From positions 1 through 8,631 of the forward strand of contig JBHHZI010000141.1 of assembly GCA_046757965.1 (NCBI GenBank): 8,631 nucleotides of DNA. Reading direction: 5' to 3'. This DNA comes from JBHHZI01 sp046757965. Lineage in GTDB: Bacteria; Acidobacteriota; Polarisedimenticolia; SMYD01. The notes beneath the pieces were generated by a model. The model saw only the letters and a list, made by a program, of their open reading frames with translations, was not told the DNA's origin and did not search any database. Both the position numbers and the translations under genes were made by a program. Shown here piece by piece: positions 6,060 to 8,631 of the stretch. Within the stretch, counting starts at the first letter, position 1; the number at the start of each line of letters is the position of its first letter.

Positions 6060-7165
6060 TAGTGTCCTGCGTCTAACGATTCTTTACAATGGCGGACCTT
6101 GCGCAGGATTGAGGCCGCCGATGCGGTCCAGACGAACGGCTGCGGGTTCTTGTTGTTTTGGCGCAGATAGCGCACGATGGCGCGAATAAGTTCACGGACG
6201 CTGCGGAAAGTCCCTCGCCGAATCTCTTTGCGAGTGATCTCGGCGAACCAACGTTCGATGAGGTTCAACCAGGACGATGACGTTGGCACGAAGTGCAGAT
6301 GGTAACGGGGATGAGCGTCAAACCAAGACTTGACCTTGGGGTGCTTGTGTGTGTCGTAGTTGTCCAGGACGAGATGGACTTCCCGACGTCTCGGAACCTT
6401 GCGGTTCACCTCTGCCATGAACTCCAGGAAATCCTGATGTCGGTGGCGCGGCTTGCAGCTGCCGATCACCGTGCCCTCAAGTACGTTGAGCGCCGCAAAC
6501 AGCGTCGTTGTGCCGTGTCGAACGTAGTCGTGAGTCCGCGTCGCGACGTGACCGGTGCGCATCGGCAGCGCCGGTTGCGTGCGATCCAGAGCCTGGATCT
6601 GGCTCTTCTCGTCCACACACAATACCAGGGCTTTGTCCGGTGGATTCAGATACAACCCCACCACGTCGCGCAACTTCTTCACGAACTCGGGATCGCTACT
6701 CAGCTTGAACGATTTCACCAGGTGCGGTCGCAGACCGTGGGCCTTCCATACCCGTCGTACGGTGGCTTCGCTCACTCCTTGGACCCGCGCCATCGTCCGC
6801 GTGCTCCAGTGGGTGGCATCCTTTGGCTTTTTCTGCAAGGTCGCGTTCACGATCGTTTCGACTTTCTTCGCCGTGATCTTCTTCTTGCGTCCGGGCCGCG
6901 GCGCATCCTTCAGCAGACCGTCAACGCCCAGTTCCGCGTAGCGTCGCCGCCACAACAGGACGGTTGGGCGCGTCACACTCAGTTCCTTGGCCAGGCCGTT
7001 GGTCGACCGCCCGGCTGCCGCGCCGATGACAATTCTTGCGCGCAAAGCGACACGCTGCGGTGTCTTGGGGGCTCGTGCCAGATGGCTGAGAAGTTCACGA
7101 TCTTGTCGGGAAACACGGAGAGCTTGCGCTGCTTTCCACATGATGCCGGCAGCATAGCGCACCAT
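6059..7165 (-). CDS. IS630-family DDE transposase
   Basis: A 368-residue transposase. The N-terminal third is a helix-turn-helix region (LAKELSVTRPTVLLWRRRYA at about 58-77, then the IS630-type GLLKDAPRPGRKKK), with a second HTH around 120-145 (STRTMARVQGVSEATVRRVW). The catalytic core shows D185 in VLCVDEKSQ, D268 in LVLDNYDTH and E304 in SSSWLNLIERWF, with 35 residues between the last two, as expected for the DDE triad of this family. The full-length core suggests a functional enzyme. The start is ATG at 7165 just inside the right end, or possibly ATG at 7141 (MWKAAQ). The stop TAG at 6061-6059 is not encoded by the element itself: TA is the target duplication and G comes from flanking DNA. 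Confidence 0.93.
   Translation of the reverse strand: MVRYAAGIMWKAAQALRVSRQDRELLSHLARAPKTPQRVALRARIVIGAAAGRSTNGLAKELSVTRPTVLLWRRRYAELGVDGLLKDAPRPGRKKKITAKKVETIVNATLQKKPKDATHWSTRTMARVQGVSEATVRRVWKAHGLRPHLVKSFKLSSDPEFVKKLRDVVGLYLNPPDKALVLCVDEKSQIQALDRTQPALPMRTGHVATRTHDYVRHGTTTLFAALNVLEGTVIGSCKPRHRHQDFLEFMAEVNRKVPRRREVHLVLDNYDTHKHPKVKSWFDAHPRYHLHFVPTSSSWLNLIERWFAEITRKEIRRGTFRSVRELIRAIVRYLRQNNKNPQPFVWTASAASILRKVRHCKESLDAGH
6060..6090 (+). repeat. left terminal inverted repeat of the IS630-family element
   Basis: It begins TAGTGTCCTGCGTC and ends CTTTACAAT. Aligned without gaps to the reverse complement of 7172-7202, 21 of 31 positions match, clustered in two blocks (TGCGTC and CTTTACAAT), as expected for transposase contact sites. 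Confidence 0.85.
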
Positions 7166-7171
7166 CTCTCA

Positions 7172-7202
7172 ATTGTAAAGCTATTTACGACGCACTACAT
7201 TA
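7172..7202 (-). repeat. right terminal inverted repeat of the IS630-family element
   Basis: Read on the minus strand it begins TAATGTAGTGCGTC and ends CTTTACAAT, mirroring the left end. The inner block lies just upstream of the transposase ATG at 7165, and TACAAT in it could serve as the transposase -10. Confidence 0.85.
7173..7201 (+). promoter_or_regulatory. candidate outward promoter at the right IS junction
   Basis: TTGTAA at 7173-7178 and TACATT at 7196-7201 are separated by exactly 17 bases; each matches four of six sigma-70 consensus bases. The -10 straddles the junction, its last T coming from the TA target duplication. It points to the zinc-ribbon gene at 7302, with a start of transcription near 7208. 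Without the IS this -35 would be absent. The prediction rests on consensus and spacing only. Confidence 0.35.
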
Positions 7203-7301
7203 GCGCAGGCGAAAGTGGACAGCAAGCCGTTCATCTGTTACCTTTTCGAGTGGAACGTGTTTCCCCTCAACACCTTCCCGCTCACGGGGAGACCTCGCCT
7301 C

Positions 7302-7727
7302 ATGAAGTATCGACAGCCCGGGTACCGGGACGCGGATTTTGCCGAGCAGCGCGACCGGGAGCGCAAGGAGGAACGCGACACCCACCAGGAGGCCCGCCAG
7401 ACACGCCACGCGGTCTCCCGCGATGCGCGCTCGGTGGTGCGCTGCGCGGAATGCGGCCACCAGTCCGCCGGCGAGACTCACGTGGACTTCGAGACCACCT
7501 GCGACAACTGCAGCGCAGCGCTCCACAGTTGCCGCAACTGCCGGTTCCTCGATACCCGCGCCCGCTTCCACTGCCGTCAGGAGATCCCCGAGCGCGTGGC
7601 CTCGAAGACCGCCGCCAACACCTGCGAGTTCTTCGAGCCGCGACGGGTCCTCGACTCCACCGGCAAGCGGGTGGCCACCGCCCAGGAGAACCCGCGCTCG
7701 GCCTTCGACGCGCTGTTCAAGAAATGA
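7302..7727 (+). CDS. eight-cysteine zinc-ribbon protein of unknown function
   Basis: A 141-residue soluble protein. Residues 1-42 are highly charged and probably helical (DADFAEQRDRERKEERDTHQ). Then come eight cysteines arranged as C48xxC51, C67xxC70, C77xxC80, C91 and C108, with conserved-looking surroundings RCAECGH, TCDNCSAALHSCRNCRFLD, RARFHCRQEI and ANTCEFFEPR. This fits two zinc-binding modules, the first rubredoxin-like. The tail NPRSAFDALFKK may be a short interaction motif. It has no signal peptide or membrane segment, so it is cytoplasmic. ATG at 7302 is preferred: GGGGAG lies ten bases upstream, and the in-frame GTG at 7215 gives 29 unlike residues starting 13 bp from the IS. I do not recognise a named function; nucleic-acid or protein binding is a guess. 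It is divergent from bufA across the IS. Confidence 0.8.
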   Translation: MKYRQPGYRDADFAEQRDRERKEERDTHQEARQTRHAVSRDARSVVRCAECGHQSAGETHVDFETTCDNCSAALHSCRNCRFLDTRARFHCRQEIPERVASKTAANTCEFFEPRRVLDSTGKRVATAQENPRSAFDALFKK

Positions 7728-7733
7728 CGCGCG

Positions 7734-7754
7734 TGAGCGGCGCGGGGTCGCTCA
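7734..7754. terminator. weak hairpin between two convergent genes
   Basis: TGAGCG (7734-7739) pairs with CGCTCA (7749-7754) around a nine-base loop in the 24-bp gap between the zinc-ribbon gene and the convergent membrane-protein gene, overlapping the stop of the latter. With no T tract on either side it is only a weak bidirectional terminator candidate. Confidence 0.25.
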
Positions 7755-8324
7755 GGCGGCCTGGGCGGTGATCGGCCCTCTCGCGCGCCTGACCATCCAC
7801 CCGAAGCTTCCGAACAGCACGGCGTTCCAGACCAGGTCGCCCGCCAGGCTGGAGCCGAAGAACGGGATGGCCGCCACGTAACAGCTCGCCAGACCGGCCG
7901 GCGTCATCGGGTAGGCCACCGCGCCGGAGACCCAGACGCCGAAGTTGGTGACCAGGAAGAAGATCAGCGAGCCCCCGAGGCTCCCGGCCAGGACACGGCC
8001 GGCCGTCAGGCGGCCACGCAGGAGAAAGCCGAGCAGCGCCACGAGAAAGAACGCCCCGTAGACCCAGCCCGCCATGGTCTGGGCCCGACCCATGAGGCCC
8101 AGGAGCAGGTCGGAGATCGCCATCGCCAGCAACGGCGCGCCGAAGGCGAAACCGGGACGTCGCAGGGCCATGCCCCCGAACAGCGCCATGGCGCCGACCG
8201 GCGCCACGTTCCAGGGATGCACCACCAGCCGCGACAGCGCGGCGAGCCCCACCAGACCGACCGCCATCCAGAGCAGCCCGCCGGCGTCGGGCCGGGGACT
8301 CACGTGATCTCGTGTGTGCGTCAT
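7752..8324 (-). CDS. DUF6580-like integral membrane protein, putative transporter component
   Basis: A 190-residue membrane protein with about six hydrophobic segments near residues 15-32, 40-55, 60-78, 87-103, 109-130 and 160-177. The features HPWNVAPVGAMALFGGMAL (36-54), SDLLLGLMG (71-79), FFLVTNFGVWVSGAVAYP (122-139), GLASCYVAAIPFFGSSLAGD (144-163) and VLFGSFGW (169-176) resemble the DUF6580 family, which has the look of ECF-transporter S components (small substrate-binding membrane proteins). No energising ATPase or T subunit is nearby, so any transport role and the substrate are unknown. The ATG at 8324 is preceded by GAGGTGA at suitable spacing. The gene is convergent with the zinc-ribbon gene and divergent from the NuoE-like gene. 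Confidence 0.75.
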   Translation of the reverse strand: MTHTRDHVSPRPDAGGLLWMAVGLVGLAALSRLVVHPWNVAPVGAMALFGGMALRRPGFAFGAPLLAMAISDLLLGLMGRAQTMAGWVYGAFFLVALLGFLLRGRLTAGRVLAGSLGGSLIFFLVTNFGVWVSGAVAYPMTPAGLASCYVAAIPFFGSSLAGDLVWNAVLFGSFGWMVRRARGPITAQAA

Positions 8325-8349
8325 CGTCTCACCTCTGTCTGACTGTCGA

Positions 8350-8363
8350 GGCCGGCGCCGGCC
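8350..8363. other. 14-bp perfect palindrome in a divergent promoter region
   Basis: GGCCGGCGCCGGCC lies 26 bases upstream of the DUF6580-like ATG and about 100 bases before the NuoE-like start. It could be an operator in the 139-bp divergent space. A pure G/C palindrome is not rare in DNA of this composition, so the call is weak. Confidence 0.2.
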
Positions 8364-8436
8364 CCGCGAGGCGCGGTGTGGCGGCTGAGCCTTCTCCTCC
8401 GCAGTCTCGCACGCCGGACGGACGGGATCAAGATGT

Positions 8437-8442
8437 TAGAAT
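8437..8442 (+). promoter_or_regulatory. candidate -10 element for the NuoE-like gene
   Basis: TAGAAT matches five of six bases of the sigma-70 -10 and stands out in GC-rich DNA 22 bases before the ATG at 8464. No good -35 lies at 17 bases (CGGACG there). A leader of about 15 bases with the GAGAGGGA ribosome site would result. Confidence 0.35.
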
Positions 8443-8463
8443 CTCGTCGGCCGAGAGGGACGG

Positions 8464-8631
8464 ATGAGTCTGACGGGCGAGCTGTACCGGTTGCAGGAGA
8501 CACACGGCTACCTCAAGGACACCGATCTGCGCGACCTGGCGCGCCGCCTTCACGTTCCGCTTCACCGTCTCCAGGGACTGGCCAGCTTCTACCCTCACTT
8601 CCGGACGACGCCCCCGCCGGAGGTGACGGTG
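8464..8631 (+). CDS. NuoE-like (24-kDa, thioredoxin-like 2Fe-2S) subunit, 3' end outside the window
   Basis: The first 56 residues are visible and the frame is open to the window end. The sequence GELYRLQETHGYLKDTDLRD then LARRLHVPLHRLQGLASFYP then HFRTTPPPEVTV matches the N-terminal helical part of NuoE-type subunits (typical pattern: Gy.....l..lA..l.v....v..vasFY..F...P). In complete proteins a thioredoxin-like fold with a [2Fe-2S] cluster follows, on NADH dehydrogenases, hydrogenases or formate dehydrogenases. The cluster cysteines would lie beyond the window. The FYPHFR variant suggests an NAD-linked oxidoreductase, perhaps fused to a NuoF module, but this cannot be seen. The ATG at 8464 has GAGAGGGA just upstream. 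Confidence 0.72.
   Translation, partial: MSLTGELYRLQETHGYLKDTDLRDLARRLHVPLHRLQGLASFYPHFRTTPPPEVTV

Larger units (their letters stand above)
6060..7202 (-). mobile_element. IS630-family insertion sequence, apparently complete
   Basis: A single transposase frame fills an element bounded by imperfect 31-bp inverted ends, each beginning with TA. TA at 6060-6061 and 7201-7202 is the expected target duplication of IS630/Tc1-type elements. Removing the element restores GATGCTAGCGCAGG, so the target was CTAG, a preferred site of IS630. G+C is visibly lower than in the surrounding genes, which suggests an outside source. It sits between the divergent bufA and zinc-ribbon genes. Both ends and the transposase look intact, so it may be active. 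Confidence 0.9.

Noticed and set aside
7215..7301. GTG 7215 as start of the zinc-ribbon protein
   Set aside because: The 29 extra residues look like translated untranslated DNA next to the IS end; ATG 7302 has a Shine-Dalgarno-like GGGGAG.
6293..7771. 492-codon plus-strand frame across the IS and the zinc-ribbon gene
   Set aside because: It crosses the IS boundary and is antisense to an intact transposase; no domain is recognisable.

Overview
The window is a high-GC bacterial chromosome segment (G/C-rich codon ends, Shine-Dalgarno sites, 4-bp start/stop overlaps). No rRNA, tRNA or taxon-specific marker is present. The gene mix (a CRTAC1-like FG-GAP/ASPIC protein, a zinc-ribbon methyltransferase, a bufferin-type RiPP locus, a DUF6580-like membrane protein and a NuoE-like protein) would suit a metagenomic Acidobacteriota, Myxococcota or similar lineage, but the sequence alone does not fix the taxon.

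Layout. Positions 1-3427 (+) hold the 3' part of a large FG-GAP/VCBS repeat protein with a C-terminal ASPIC/UnbV domain, then a class I SAM-dependent methyltransferase with an N-terminal zinc ribbon. They are probably co-transcribed. A 26-codon ORF bridges them, sharing ATGA with the first stop and GTGA with the second start. Positions 5828-3541 (-) hold a compact three-gene operon: a secreted six-cysteine precursor peptide (BufA2-like bufferin), a DUF692/MNIO iron enzyme (BufB-like) and a DUF2063 partner protein (BufC-like). The last two overlap by GTGA, and an 11-bp hairpin separates the precursor from the enzyme. By family knowledge, the iron enzyme and its partner would modify cysteines of the precursor, which is then exported to bind metal, probably copper.

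Positions 6060-7202 are an apparently intact IS630-family insertion sequence with imperfect 31-bp ends, a DDE transposase and a TA duplication at a CTAG target. It lies between the bufferin operon and a divergently transcribed 8-cysteine zinc-ribbon protein (7302-7727, +), so it split what had been a divergent intergenic region of about 330 bp. Positions 8324-7752 (-) encode a DUF6580-like membrane protein, convergent with the zinc-ribbon gene. A NuoE-like protein begins at 8464 (+) and runs off the end.

The most notable points are the minimal RiPP metallophore operon; a 73-bp, in-frame-derived copy of an internal bufC segment just past the bufC stop; the intra-operon hairpin; and the IS, whose transposase stop codon is completed by its target site.
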